Shown: positions 23,912 through 36,000 of the stretch, one piece after another
Numbering within the stretch: the first letter of the stretch is position 1
Layout of the letters: each line of letters begins with the position of its first letter
Source: Lentinula raphanica
Lineage: Eukaryota; Basidiomycota; Agaricomycetes; Agaricales; Omphalotaceae
Length of the DNA stretch: 64,000 nt
Reading direction: 5' to 3'
Assembly (NCBI GenBank): GCA_027919835.1
Contig: JANVFP010000011.1
Span: 1,178,001 to 1,242,000, forward strand
Notes under the pieces: generated by a model
What the model saw: only the letters and a program-made list of their open reading frames with translations
What the model was told of the DNA's origin: nothing
Database searches by the model: none
Made by a program: the position numbers and the translations under genes

Positions 23912-25129
23912 ATGGAAGCCACCGGAGAGTCTCAAGCATCCACCTCCCAACAACCGGGTCCGTCAGCTGCTGTTGTGGCAGCAACAGCAAGCTCTTCGAC
24001 AACCCGGCCACTAAAGGAGGAGAAGACTGAGCCATACTACCCGGATGACTCACGGAAGGCCCCAGGACCATCTCCCGAGGAACTGGCTCAATTCGGCGTC
24101 AAAGTCCGGGATTTCGCGTACGAGAGCAAGTTGCCGCCGATTCGGCCGTACGTTCGACCAAAACCACCACCACCCCAACTACCCTTCCCCCAGCAGAGAC
24201 AACCGACGCCGCCAAGCCATCGTATATGGCTCGCAAAATTAGCAGCAGCTAGAGGAGGAGGATTGGGTGGAGATATTGGAGATGAAGGGTTGTTTGGGAT
24301 CACGACGCCGGATGTGGGATCGAGTAGGAGTTTGAGTGGGTTGACGAGGCAGAGAGTCGTACAAGGGTTCGAGGAGCTGGAACAATCCCAGCAGAGTAAT
24401 TATTCCTCGTCTTCTCATTCCCAGTCTCTCCCTCCTCTAGAATATATCACTTCACAGGAGTCCGAGCCATACATCGACACACCAGTTGTCACTCCGAATG
24501 GCTCGCTCCAGTGGAAAGATATAAGCCACCTCCCCATCAACCAGCTCGACAACGCATCTCGCATATCAGCCATTGACGTCGCCGAACCAAAACCCCTGCC
24601 AGGAAAGTCTCTACGTTCTGATTCTGACCTCCTCGCGTCACCCGAACCATCATCCGCCGAACTCACCCTTCCCTCTCTCCATTCTCCCATCCCTACAACT
24701 CGCACCGCTTCCGAAGCCGCCGACTCTGACTCAAGTCGGCCGGCTAAGCGACGACGAGTGACGCCTCCAGAGTCGCCATCACCTGCGCAACGACGAGCTA
24801 CGTCCTCGAAATCAGCATCTCCATCTCGTGATCAGGACGATAACTCACCTTCAACTTCAGCGCTTCCACTTCCACTTCCACCTTCATCTATGCCACCGCC
24901 TCCTGTACCCTCACAACGATACAACCTTCGTGAGCGAATTCCGGTCCCCACTGAACCCGAACGAGGTCGCACCACCCGAGCGCCTCGTTCACGTAGTGGT
25001 TTCGCTGTTCAATCGGCCCAGGGCCGATCGAGGTCAGCGCCGAAGGTGAACGGGAGTCGAGGCACAAGAAGTGGGTTGAGGGCCAAGACGACTAAAGCGA
25101 AGACAACTAGAGGCCGTGGAGGACCGTAG
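23912..25129 (+). CDS. Unrecognised Ser/Pro-rich, C-terminally basic protein
   Basis: Single exon from ATG 23912, 405 codons. The upstream part of the open frame has no ATG, so this start is preferred. An ordered-looking block, SPEELAQFGVKVRDFAYESK, PPIRPYVRPKPP, SHRIWLAKLAAARGGG and LTRQRVVQGFEELEQ, is followed by long Ser/Pro low complexity. The basic tail contains AKRRRVTPPESPSP, a nuclear-localisation-like and CDK-site-like motif, YNLRERIP, and an end with RGTRSGL and TRGRGGP resembling an AT-hook core. A nuclear or chromatin role is inference from composition only. Confidence 0.65.
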   Translation: MEATGESQASTSQQPGPSAAVVAATASSSTTRPLKEEKTEPYYPDDSRKAPGPSPEELAQFGVKVRDFAYESKLPPIRPYVRPKPPPPQLPFPQQRQPTPPSHRIWLAKLAAARGGGLGGDIGDEGLFGITTPDVGSSRSLSGLTRQRVVQGFEELEQSQQSNYSSSSHSQSLPPLEYITSQESEPYIDTPVVTPNGSLQWKDISHLPINQLDNASRISAIDVAEPKPLPGKSLRSDSDLLASPEPSSAELTLPSLHSPIPTTRTASEAADSDSSRPAKRRRVTPPESPSPAQRRATSSKSASPSRDQDDNSPSTSALPLPLPPSSMPPPPVPSQRYNLRERIPVPTEPERGRTTRAPRSRSGFAVQSAQGRSRSAPKVNGSRGTRSGLRAKTTKAKTTRGRGGP

Positions 25130-26149
25130 CGTCGTCGCTCCTTCTTTTATACGGACTCTCTCGATCATTGTCCCTTGTTTTCTTCTCTGGGTCTCTTTGG
25201 ATAAGTTATGGATGGTCTACCCCTTTGAAGCCACAACCTTGTATTCTTCATTGTGAGTTGAATGTTCTTTCATGTTTTCAATCTCCGTGCTGACGAGTCC
25301 TTCTTTCATTGCTTTGTCCTTCCTATCCTTGTCCTTGTCTTCAATTCGCTCGCTCGTTTCGCTTACTTGGCTGGTCATCTATCGCCGTCTGGTTCGTCGA
25401 CTCGTTCTTCGTTCCTCCCAATCCTTTTCGCCCACGATCGACAATCCGCGCGCGAACTATTCAGATCCTGCCCTTCCTTCTGATCATCACTGCGACACCT
25501 CCCGACAGCGGCGCATCGTGTATCGTGCATCGTCACCCTGAATCCTTCGCTGTCGCGATTCCCTTCTTCCCGATCTGTCGGCTCTTTGTACCACCATTTA
25601 TCATGCATCGTACATATGCATCCAAGTATCCTTATACACCATTCCTCTTTGTTTCCTTTATCTTCCTCTACCTCCGGGGTCCGAGGGCATTGTCGTCGGA
25701 TGAGGTCACACGACTCGAACCACGTCGAGCCGTTTCTCGAATCATTTCTCTCCACTGTTCTTCAAAGCACCCACTGTAATACAGCACCAACCACTTATCA
25801 TTATTAATTGTAGGATGGGACTTTTCTCCTTTCTTTCCAACTCTCTGTCTCTCTCGCTATGAATGATTCATTCATGATATATCACACATCGTACATACTA
25901 CACGCATTCAAGGGTCTGTAGCTCTACCACTTGCCGTTTTTATCTTTTTCTTCATGACCGTGTTGTACCGTGTATCCAATAATCACTTGTTGCTCTTTGC
26001 TATGTTTGAATCTTCTTGCACGATGAGTCTGTATGTGAGCTTTATGGTAAAAGCCGTTGGTCAGCAATGATTCGGTTGCGAACAGGTTGCGAGGAGGAGA
26101 GATCGGGGAGAGATGAACACCTTGAAGCGCTGTTCCTTTTGTGGGCGCT
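25130..26149. other. Intergenic 1 kb, T/C-rich, no convincing gene
   Basis: Frames at 25262-25807 in all three plus phases are open at once, together with a minus-strand frame. That is typical of biased composition rather than coding. The stretch is rich in CTTTC and TCTCC words. No repeat or RNA gene was recognised. Confidence 0.4.
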
Positions 26150-26157
26150 TATATAAG
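26150..26157 (+). promoter_or_regulatory. Candidate TATA box
   Basis: TATATAAG followed by TAG, 50 bp upstream of the F-box gene start codon at 26207. Position and match to two other genes in the window support it. Confidence 0.5.
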
Positions 26158-26206
26158 TAGCACCTTGAACCAACTCCCATACGAGCCGTTTCCGACCTCC
26201 TCTCAA

Positions 26207-27777
26207 ATGGCAACCTTCTTGACTTTACCAGTCGAACTCATTGCCGATGTCCTCAGCGAACTTGACCTCGACTCCCTCATAACAATCTCCTATCTCTCTC
26301 GCCGCCTTCACGACATTGTCTCGGATCCCTCGTTGAACCCATGGAGAAAGCCCATCCTTCGTTCATTGCGTTCAGGCCAAGAGGGAGAAAGCTCTGGATC
26401 CCTGAAGCATCTCAGCGTCAGGAGAATAGTCCCAAGGCACAATTGGATCGAAATTCTCAGCCTAGCTTCACCATCTTTCATCCTACTCGACGCAACACTG
26501 CCTAACCTCAGTTCGGAAGAATGGGAGGAGTGTTTCAATCGGAGGTTTCTGCCTGGGTGGAGAAAGTGGCATAAGGATGGGAGCTGGAAGGCGACGTATC
26601 TTGAGTGTGTACAATTCATGCTTAGAATTGCTGTTCGTCTCCTAACCCATCTCACTAGGGTTCTCCATCGTGTATATCACAGGTTGGCGTCTCTGGCGTA
26701 CACCATTCATTCGGAAACTCATGCTTTGCACAACTAGGAGTCGTACCTCATGCACCACAGATGAATCCTGGACCAAGTTAGCGTCCTATAGACGAATGTG
26801 TTCTTTGCACACTTTACCAACTTGACTTCATCAGGTATATTGTCCTGAACCGTAACGGAACAGCGAACGAACTGGAAGGTTCTTCGCGGAATTTCAACCC
26901 ACTAGCTATCTTCAATGAGATGAAGTATGCTGCCTTGCTCATTCGCTCTTAGCCCTTCCTCTAATCGACCTTTTTGGATATGTACAGGCTTCAAAATAAT
27001 CTCATGCATCTAGAAACACGCATCAGAGTGAGTTACTGTGCTATCCCTATCTGTGGACCTCTGGTAACCATTCGACTAAGCTCGTGGTTCAACTGGCAGA
27101 TGTGAGGATCATCGCCCTTGGCACCCTGAACCGCCCTCGAAGCACTCTCACAGTAAACCCAAACGCTCACACGTTCCTTCATCCTCCCGGCATCGACGAT
27201 CTTCAAACCCTACGCAATAACCGCGTCGTCACAGACCACGGTGTGTATCCATTGGGTCCGGATACGGCAGATTATCGTACGTGTAACTATGTATTATCTC
27301 TTTTCTGACGACTCATACAACAAATCTTTCTAGCGGGCGTGTCTCCTCCATCCATTGACTTTTCGAAGATGACACATCCTTTACCTGCATCTTCCCATCA
27401 TGATTACCCGTGGTATACACCGGGTGGAGGCGACAAACGTTGGCTAGGCTCTGGAGAAGTTGAGGAAGAGGGACTTAAATGGGTCGGTGGATTGATGTCA
27501 GTATCTCCCTTACGATGGGACTACATAGCTACCGTTTCATTCGTGCTCGTTTCAATTTTCGGCTTACTGGTTGCTTTACAGGATCATCGCTCAAATCGTC
27601 ACACCGAAAACCCTCGAACTCGGAGGTGACTGGCCTCCTCTCCAGGACCTCGACTTGGTCGTCGGTCCGGGTCGAAACCAGTACGCCTCTCTTGTGTGGA
27701 ACGACCTCTGGGCTATAGCGCCTTGGATGGAAGAGAGAATTACGAACAAGATTGATGGGCCAGGGCTCGGCATCTGA
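26207..27777 (+). CDS. F-box protein
   Basis: Start at ATG 26207, just downstream of a TATA box. The N-terminus is an F-box: FLTLPVELIADVLSELDLDS, LITISYLSRRLHDIVSDPSL, NPWRKPILRSLR. Further exons give PRHNWIEILSLASPSFILLD, the WRLWRTPF / YIVLNRNGTANELEG join, FNPLAIFNEMK / LQNNLMHLETRIRV, the block VRIIALGTLNRPRSTLTVNP, and a last exon IIAQIVTPKTLELGGDWPPL ... WNDLWAIAPWMEERI. About six introns. The region after the F-box is not a classical LRR or WD repeat. It resembles the long fungal F-box proteins whose substrate is unknown. Joins are by eye. Confidence 0.8.
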
Positions 27778-28317
27778 GAGACTTCCGCAAATTTTCTTTG
27801 TGTTTTCCCGTTCTTGTCGTCGTTGCTAGTACCGAATGGTCATTCTCTTCGTTTTGCCTCCGTCACTTCAGCTTCCGTCTTGCTTTCTCCTTCAAAGAAG
27901 AGCATAAGGGTATTGTCGCTGGCCGAACAAACAAGCGAAATTCGCTTTGTTCCGGTTCCTTCCTTTGTTTGGTATGAGACATTTGGTATGATGGTATCTT
28001 TTTCTCCCCTATACTCCGACTTGTCCTTCTGACGATGCACTTGTCTAGACTGTAGAAGTCATCCAAGCTTTCCTCGCACCCACGATGGGCTGTTCGTCGT
28101 GAGTGATTCGCCTTGGTTCATTTCTTCCAACATACAGCAGTATAGGGGAGGCCTCGCTTAGCGAAAATTTTTCACATCCCTTTGCAGTCATGCACGCCTT
28201 TCCGCATCAGCTCCGGCGTGAATAAAGAACAATAAAGAAATTTGTTTATCACCCATTCAAACTCTTTCATCTTTTGCTTCCTTTGCATCGCAAATGCACC
28301 ACTCGGCGGGTTGGGGC
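27778..28317. other. Intergenic, no gene seen
   Basis: Terminator and promoter space between the F-box and zinc-finger genes. Overlapping frames on both strands at 27814-28066 look non-coding. Nothing else recognised. Confidence 0.35.
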
Positions 28318-28325
28318 TATATAAG
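28318..28325 (+). promoter_or_regulatory. Candidate TATA box of the zinc-finger gene
   Basis: TATATAAG in a GC-rich context (GGGGCTATATAAGTGAG), 286 bp before the ATG at 28604. It would give a long C/T-rich leader of the kind seen in highly transcribed fungal genes. Confidence 0.45.
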
Positions 28326-28603
28326 TGAGAGGGGGCGCTCGCTAGGTCATATTTTCCCGCCTTGCCTTAATTTTGACTTCGACTCACGAAGAAGTCTCCA
28401 TTTCCCTCTCCACTCTTTAAACACTCGTCTCTCAGTTGACTGCTACTTAATAGACGCTTGCAGGGCAGCGTCCGTACGAACGATAACGCATCGGATCTCT
28501 TTTCTGCATCTTACGTCCGTTGCACACTACATTCAACAAATCTCGGTTTCCTGTTCCTTCTTGACTTTCCTTCTTTGACGCCGACTCTATCGATATCACG
28601 ATA

Positions 28604-30187
28604 ATGCCCAAAGATTCCGCCAGGTCTCCCTCTACGACTTCCTCTAGCGCCGACAGCCCCAGGGTAAGCATGTTTCCGACTTAGCTTGTGATGGCGCGTG
28701 TTTTCTAACGTTCCGATGATAGTTTCTGTGTCAGTTTTGCGCCAAGACTTTTAGTAGGAGTAGTGATTATAGACGACATGAACGAACCCATACTGGTGAA
28801 AAGTGAGTCCTACATATCTGCTAGTTCTTTCGCCCCTCGGGGTGGAAATTGACGGACGCCCATGCTGATTATCATATCGTTTTCACGCGAAGACCTCACA
28901 AATGCACCTGGGCTGGATGCACGAAATCTTTCGCTCAGTCTTCTGGTCTCAAAACCCACCTGAATACCCAGTAAGCTTCATCCAGTAGTTTCGTCGTTTA
29001 TCTTCGACTGACGCTCAGTCTCTTTCCAAGTACTGGAGAACAACCACATCTTTGTGGTTTATGCGAGTCTAGGTTTTCGGATCCTTCCTCTCGCTCGAGG
29101 CATCGCAAAGAGGTCCACGGGGACGAAGGAAGATTCCTTTGCCCGTATGAGGATTGTCCTTCTTCGTGAGTCGTGATCCATCTAGGTACCACAGCATAGA
29201 CGATCTTACGTTCTTTCCTCGATCGTATGCTCAGAATCAAACGTTCTGCGATGTTCTATGATCACGTTTACCGCAAGCACGGTGTGCGCCTTACCTCGGA
29301 TCAGATTCAGGCGTGTAATACGTACTTCCGCAAAGGAATCACTCAACCCAAAAGACGCGCTGGTCGCAAACCCATGCGTGCTGATGCTTCTGAATTAATT
29401 GAGGCGACGACAACAGCGTCTTCTTCCTCAGCACCGACTTTCCCTGGTCCCATCGATGCTGCCCCGCTCCTTGAGCTTCCGGTAACGCTCATGCCTTCGG
29501 TCGTTCCTGAGTCATGTAAGTCGAACTCACATTCGTCCAAACTGCCCTTGTTGAAGTATGACTATCATAGATGCGAGCCAGTCGAATGGGAACGCTGCCC
29601 ATACCTACGACTTCGGCACTTCTTTCGCAGGAAGTCCAAGTCATTCGTCCATGCCTTCTCCTTCCTCGAAATACGCTGGCCCAAATCAGTTGCAAGACTT
29701 TTTCTCTTTATCCCGTCCCTCATCTGCTACGCCGGTTGCTCAGTTTGACGGCATGCACGGCGGCGGTCAGGGGTACAATCTTGACTTCTTGGCTATTCCC
29801 CATCCATACGCCGCATCTTCGAGCTCCTCTCGTTCTCGTTCTCCGTTTGAGTCTCCTGCCCTAACGTTCCGCTCGACTCCCTCTATGTCGCCTTCGCCCA
29901 CCCCAGAGCCGCCCAGGCTGTTCCCAACGGTGCACCATGCGACACCTGAACCTGAACCTGAGCATGACATGCCAGGGTTCTCCACGAGCCAAGGCAACGG
30001 TGTAGGCGTGTTTGGAGATCATCAGGGCTCGATGGATTTCAAAGAGATTGAACATGATCCTCATTTGGACGCCTTTCTTGCTTCTATCAACGAAGGGATA
30101 GACGATTCTTTCGGGATTTACTTGGGTAATTCCACTTCGTCGCAATGGAGCGCAGAACGAGAGTACGGGATGCCGGTGGTTGGGTAG
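28604..30187 (+). CDS. C2H2 zinc-finger transcription factor
   Basis: ATG 28604. Exon 1 is a Ser-rich leader. The fingers follow, several cut by introns: [58 protein letters not shown] (join at a TTCCAAG acceptor); HLCGLCESRFSDPSSRSRHR; and a fourth degenerate finger, FLCPYEDCPSSIKRSAMFYD-HVYRKH. The TGEKP linkers and spacing show tandem DNA-binding fingers. A basic stretch, KRRAGRKPMR, follows. After an intron (about 29517-29571) comes a Ser/Pro-rich, then acidic C-terminus suited to activation. Targets are unknown. It ends at TAG 30185-30187. Confidence 0.85.
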
Positions 30188-30812
30188 TGTTCTACTCTGC
30201 GGACGAACTCATGCTATCGTAATGCTCTAACGCTCATTGATTTTCACGAATAGCCATTACATATGGTTGGACATTTCAGAAGTTGAACTTCAGTACTTCA
30301 GTAGTCATTTGTCGTATGATAACTTACAATACCCTTTATAATTCATCGTGTAATTTGGTTGTACTGTACATCTTTCTCTACTACGGTCTTGCGACCATCT
30401 TCTTGTACTTTGGAAGAAATACGGTTCGCACATGGATCAGCTTGATCACTCACACCGTGCAGTGCGTGCGAGTCTTTCGCCTCCATTGACGATTTTTGGC
30501 TGATTTCCAGCTCTTCTGAGGAGGATGAACATTCTCTATAGACTTTTCAATGCCACCTCTACTGATACGGCCGTACTTGTCATAGTATCTTTGATTTCTT
30601 CGCATTCCGTTTCAGTAAGCACGAGCTTTTCATGAAGTAGATTGAGGATCTATGGAGTGAACATCCGTAGTGTAGAAAGATGTTAGATAGTAATGAGGAC
30701 GGGATAGAGATATGTAAATAGTAGTGATATACAACAAGATAGAAGCATGACGGTCCAATAATTGGCCTCGCATGAAGGCATCGGGTGACGTGAGGGAGCA
30801 ATGGCGGTATAA
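30188..30812. other. Convergent 3' region, no gene seen
   Basis: AT-rich space between the convergent zinc-finger and Gly-rich protein genes. A frame at 30283-30489 has no coding features. Holds both 3' ends. Confidence 0.4.
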
Positions 30813-31273
30813 TCATCGTCTACAAGGAAATATTGAGCGTCAAAACCCAACGAAACAAGTGGAGAAAGTGATACGTACAACAGCGACAGCGTTAGATCAC
30901 CATGAACTCGAGCTTTTAATTCCACAGCAACATCCAGGTTGAGATCAAGCCTCAACTTCAACGGTTTATCTCCTCCTCCTCCTCCTCCACCACCTCCTCC
31001 GCCAGTAGCTCCGCCAGCTATTCCGCCGACAGTATCACCAACAGTTCCTACCGCACCAGTCGCTGTATTCGCGACTTCGTTCACACCGGGAAGTCCACCT
31101 GCACCACCTTGTTGTTGTTGTTGTCTCTGACCTCCTCCTCCACGACGACGGTTTCGTGGGGCTCGAGAGCCGGTGTCGCTTGCTACGGAAGCGCTTCTGG
31201 AAGCTCGACGTCGTGAACGTTGTTGGGTAGGCGGAGGCCCGGATGAGGGAGAGCGAGAGCTATCACCAGCCAT
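30813..31273 (-). CDS. Small basic, poly-Gly protein of a conserved basidiomycete type
   Basis: ATG at 31273. The N-terminal 50 residues are Ser/Arg-rich (RSRRRASRSASVASDTGSR, PRNRRRGGGGQRQQQQQ). A VNEVANTATGAVGTVGDTVG helix-like repeat and an eleven-Gly run follow. The conserved C-terminus is KPLKLRLDLNLDVAVELKAR, VHGDLTLSLL. A GTACGT...TTGTAG intron ends at 30820; splicing gives stop codon TGA at 30815-30813 two codons later, so the protein is about 133 residues. The KLRLDLNLDVxVxLKAxxHGDLTLxLL motif recurs in basidiomycete proteins from memory of the group; its function is unknown to me. Confidence 0.75.
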
Positions 31274-31469
31274 AGTCGTCGAAGAGGAATGTTTATTGAG
31301 ATGAGGGAAATTAAGATGAGGTTTATAAGGACTCCAAGCCGATGACGATCGATGAGCTCATGCTCTGATTCATTCATTTTTTCAGTTGAGGATTTCCAAA
31401 ATAGGCCAAGAGGTGTTCGTTCCTAGCTATGGAAAGCTCGTAGTAGTCTTGAGTCTTCGCTCTGTGCAA

Positions 31470-31677
31470 TCAGTTCAGAACTAGAACATTGGCCTCTGAA
31501 GGCAGAACGAAATCGATGGGTGAGAAAAACACATACCGGTAAGTAGGAGATGGAAGGGACCCTTGTGCCTGGAAACGCCACGCTCAGTTGCCCACGCAGC
31601 AACCACATATCCTCAGATGATATCACACTCACGTCTGCTGGAGCAGGACTGGAGTTTTTGCTCAAGCTAAAAACCAT
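31470..31677 (-). CDS. Possible two-exon microprotein gene
   Basis: ATG 31677 opens about 47 codons (MVFSLSKNSSPAPA..., LLRGQLSVAFPGTRVP), followed by a GTATGT donor near 31538. An acceptor at CAGAG allows a short last exon ending at 31470. Total is about 54 residues. It is divergent from the DUF6987 gene, 90 bp between starts. No homology is recognised. It could equally be a non-coding leader transcript. Confidence 0.25.
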
Positions 31678-31767
31678 GTCTAAAAACAAGAAAGCCTCAA
31701 AAAGTTGAAAATCGATTTCCTACAAGTCAAACTCACCTTACCTTCCAAACAGCAACTAACAATCCCA

Positions 31768-32763
31768 ATGTCACACCTCGGACAAGACCCAGCAACCTTC
31801 CACATCGGCGAAGGGCTAGACAATGCGCCTCCACCGAGTACAACTAATGACGAACGCACCGACGAAGAGAAGAAGAAAGAGGCTGAGATCGCAGAGCGTC
31901 TTTCTCGACTCATCGAAGATGCAAATTCAAGAGTCGTTCCTCTTACCAGGATGATCCGGAAGGTAGGCCTCACCGTCTAATACCAGTCCATAAAGATTGT
32001 AGTTTCTGAATTTTTTTGAAGCACATCGAGGCCATGGAGGCTCGTCCTGAAGACGAACGGAATGAGGACGAGCTTGTGCAACAAGTCAGGCCTCTCTTGC
32101 AGCAAGCTGAAAAAATTATGAACGAGTGCCAAGGAATGATGAAAGGTGCTGATCCGGAGAATAAGATTTCCAGCAGAGCGAAGAGCGAAGAGACACCAGG
32201 AAGCTCACACGGCGACACCAGAAGAGCAAAGGCTCGCGGAGGCATTGAAGGTGGTAAGTTTCATTAGAATTGCGACTGCGAGTTTGAATTTGCTTCATAC
32301 TCTTGCTTCCGTTTATGTGGATCGACTAATGTTCATCGTTTTGCCCAACAGATGATTGAAGAAGTCGGAGGGACCATCGAATGGGCTCGAGATAAACTCG
32401 ATAGCTTCCCCAAGGCGAAGAGAGATCTTGGTCCTCTGCTCGACGCACTCGGTCGTAAGTGTCAAGATTTTGAAGCCATCATGCCTGCTCTGACTGCGTA
32501 ACCTTCACAGAGCCGCTAACGCAGATAGTCGCTGGAGTTGGGATGCTTCTCGCAGATGTCTTGAACCTCGTGAATAATCTCCTCAGTGGACTCGGTTTGA
32601 ATTCGTTGTTAACGGGCATTCTTGGCGCAACGGTAACCTTCAGAGTGATTTGCATCATACTGTTGCTGATTCTGAGTGTATGCGATCTTGACAGGGCCTC
32701 GACAAGATCTTCATTGGACTTGGGTTGGGCAACATGTTCCCGAACGCTAATAAGAAGAAGTGA
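31768..32763 (+). CDS. DUF6987-family protein, frameshifted by a 7-bp tandem duplication
   Basis: Exon 1 from ATG 31768 has an acidic coiled coil, EEKKKEAEIAERLSRLIEDA. Later exons read HIEAMEARPEDERNEDELVQ, LLQQAEKIMNECQGMMKGAD, TATPEEQRLAEALK / MIEEVGGTIEWARDKLDSFP, EPLTQIVAGVGMLLADVLNL, LLSGLGLNSLLTGILGA and GLDKIFIGLGLGNMF. This order is that of DUF6987 proteins, abundant in basidiomycetes, function unknown. Between the second and third blocks the frame slips. GCGAAGA is present twice in tandem (32178-32191), and deleting one copy restores SRAKRHQEAHTATPEEQ. As written, translation stops soon after the next splice, so the hydrophobic Gly/Leu C-terminus would be lost. Confidence 0.75.
32178..32191 (+). 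repeat. 7-bp tandem duplication causing a frameshift
   Basis: Two perfect GCGAAGA units inside a coding exon. Removal of one unit rejoins the DUF6987 reading frame exactly. Confidence 0.8.
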
Positions 32764-33070
32764 AGAGCAACTGGAAGAGTCAAGTTGAAAGGACGATTGT
32801 AACTGTTGAGAATTGAAAGAGAAATCAGGAAATGTATCTATATATGAGAAAACACGCACCTTGTATTTCTATGAACATCACAGAACTGAGAACAGAGCAG
32901 AGGGCCGAGGCTGCAGAGTAGAAATTTCGGCAATCAACAAGTTTACTGCCGAAGAAGCGCCCGTTCACAAAAGCAGAAATCCTGAGGCGCTTCTCCAAAC
33001 TTTCTTTCTCCAACTTCAATTATCTTCACGACGCGCTTTCGACGTGTTTATTCCACATAATCTACTCGAA

Positions 33071-36000
33071 ATGACCCAAGATATCTCTGACACAGTATAC
33101 TCTACAAGAAGCAAAGCGCTACTCGGGCTCGTAACACAGTTAACAGCACTCGGGTAAGTCGCCCCTTTTACCACTTGTGCCACTTCATCCTCAAAGCTCT
33201 CTCCTTCAGTGCACAAAACGATTTAGATTTACCGAGAATCACTGTCATTGGAAACCAGAGTGCTGGTAAATCTAGCGTTGTGGAAGCCATCTCCGGGGTA
33301 TGTCTTCGTTCTTTGTCGTTTCATTCTTTGTCGTTTGTCTTCCTTACTTTTGAATCGTTTTGCCACTGTAGATCACCGTACCTAGAGACCCAGGAACATG
33401 TACTCGCTGTCCAATGGAATGTCGTCTGCACTCCTCGTCTCAAGGCTGGTCCTGTCGAATTTCTATTCGATATGAATACGGCCATGATGGACGTCGGTTG
33501 CGAGAGGTCACTGAAAAAGTCTTCATTGGAAAGATCATCAACAAATCCCAGGTCGAGCTTGCGCTTAGGAGAGCTCAATTTGCAGTCCTCAATCCCGACG
33601 TGCCGTTTGAAAAGGTCTTAGCTGCGTCCGCGGCTGAACTCAAGGGAATGACAAGCCCAAAATCCATGCCGTTTTCTCAGAATGTTGTTTGCGTCGACTT
33701 GGAGGGTCCGGACTTGACAGATTTATCCTTCATTGATTTACCTGGTGAGCATAACTGCTTTGTGTCGTGGAAGGACGATGAAATAATTTAGCCACTTCGC
33801 TCAAGGTCTTATTCAAAATGCTGAACCTAAAGTGGTACAGCTCGTAGAGGATATGGTTATATCCCATATCAAGGGTGATTGCATTATCCTTGTCGCCATT
33901 CCAATGACCGGTGTGTACTCTTTCTGAGCCGGTCATCTACCAGTCATTCAAGACCATCTTTCAGATGATATTGAAAATCAGAAAGCTCTCCGCCTTGCGA
34001 GCCAGGCAGATCGAGATGGTCGACGGACTATTGGTAGGTCCAATTCGTTCGTCTTTCTGATGTCATGTACTTAAGGGAATCTCAATGACTAGGCGTACTC
34101 ACCAAACCCGACATGCTGGGCACGGGTTCGACCAAAGCTGCTCAATTGTGGTTGGATGTAATCGACGGTCGTCGACATCCTCTTGTCCTTGGATATTACT
34201 GCACTCTTCAACCCAATGATGATCAGCGCAGTGCCGGCATCGAACATTCAACGGCCAGGGAAGGAGAAACCAAGTTTTTTGAGACGACCGCCCCCTGGTG
34301 TCAATCCACAAACCCTTCAAATTTTGGTACTCACAATCTTGTCTCCACCCTGAGTAAACTTCTGGTACAGGTTATCGACCGCCGGTGAGTGCATTCGGTA
34401 GGATGATCTCGAAGTACATAGCATCTAAGATGTCACCATAGCCTGCCTGGGATCCGTGAGGATGCCTCGAAACAGCTCTCGGAATGTCGCGAGGCCCTGA
34501 CCAGGGTCGCACCTCCCATCTCAGAAGAACCAGCGACCTACATGCTATCTCTAATCACCAGCTTCTGCGCAGATTTCCAAACCCTCGTTCGCGGTAACGC
34601 TGAATCTGCTGAACTTATCCGTCAACACCGTCAAACTTTTCGAAAATTCAAATTCGCCATTCGCAAGACAGCTCCTAGCTTTGTTCCGTTCGAGTCAAGC
34701 CATCCGATGACGAACTTTTACAATTGTTTGGACGACGAAGAGAACGATCCGGTGGCGAAAGTATCTGCCCTTGCAAAGTCCGCGATGAACCTCACGCAAG
34801 TCAGAAGACATATTGACCAGTGAGTACTTTCTGTTAAATTGACCTCTGAAGTGCGCACCAATAATGACTCATGTGTATAGGTCATTGACGAGAGAATTAC
34901 CCAACAATGTCCCGTACGAATCGAAGGCGTCGCTCATCGTTCGATTTCAGACTACTTGGCCAGAGGCAGTAGATGAATGTTTCGAAGCTGTAGAAGCTGC
35001 GACTCTCAAAGTCCTTCAAGACATGATCGAACGTTACTTTGGAAGGTTCAATCTGTTGCAGTCCCATATCAGGTATCTCAGAATTCACCCAGCGAAATCA
35101 CTCACGCTCACAAACCTTGCTCCTGTAGGACTCTGATCACGACTTTGATGGACGAGCACAAGGAAAAGTGCCAGACGATGCTAAATGCGACTCTGGCGAC
35201 CGAGCGAATGCCGTATACGCAGAATGACCATTATCTCGAGTCTACAACGCAAGGCTGGTTAGATAAATACAGAGCGATAAGGTCTGGCAACCTTGTGGAA
35301 GACTGCCCGGACCCTCAAACCAAGAATGATTCCGACTCGACTTCAGCGTCCTTCAGTGGTTTTGATCCTAACCCCAATACGACCGGGGGTCGAACATCGG
35401 ATTCGAGTAAGTACATCGTGATCTGATATCTCATTCCGATGAATCTAACAACGGTGTTGATTCTGTAGGCGGTCAAACTCCCTTCAGCTTTGCTGGTCTT
35501 CACACTCCCCTTGAATCGCCTTTGTCTTCATCATCATCAACGTCTAGCACATCGAATCGTTCCTCTTCTACGTTTACTTTCGCACCGTCTACGCGACCCT
35601 CACAGACTTTGCCATTCCCATTTGGGGCTCCCCCTCCTTCCAATGGCTCGACCTCTTCCTCCTGGACTCAACCAAGTCCAGTCTCTGCAAATACCGCGAA
35701 ACCTTCATCGAACGCCGCGCATGTCAAGAAGCCGTCAACGACAAGTGCTGAAACGAAAACTACTGAACAGATCGACGATAAGGCTCTTTTAGAGGCGATC
35801 AGTTTACTGGTGAAAGCCGGTGTACCCATTGCCTCATTGAGTCCTACCGAAATTGTGGGTAAACTAGCACCTTCAGACGAGTTTGAGAAGGAGTTGAAGG
35901 TGATGGCGGAGGTTCGAGGGTACTTCCAGGTCGCGTACAAGGTATGTCTGCACCACATGATGGGTACTTTACGGAAGTCTAATGAATATATCACAGCGCA

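Noticed and set aside
25262..25807. A protein gene in the T/C-rich stretch
   Set aside because: Three plus frames and a minus frame are open together, with no domain, splice pattern or codon preference. The composition explains the open frames.
30939..31130. A proline-rich protein on the plus strand
   Set aside because: It is the antisense of the poly-Gly coding exon at 30813-31273, which has the conserved C-terminal motif and a splice-supported end.
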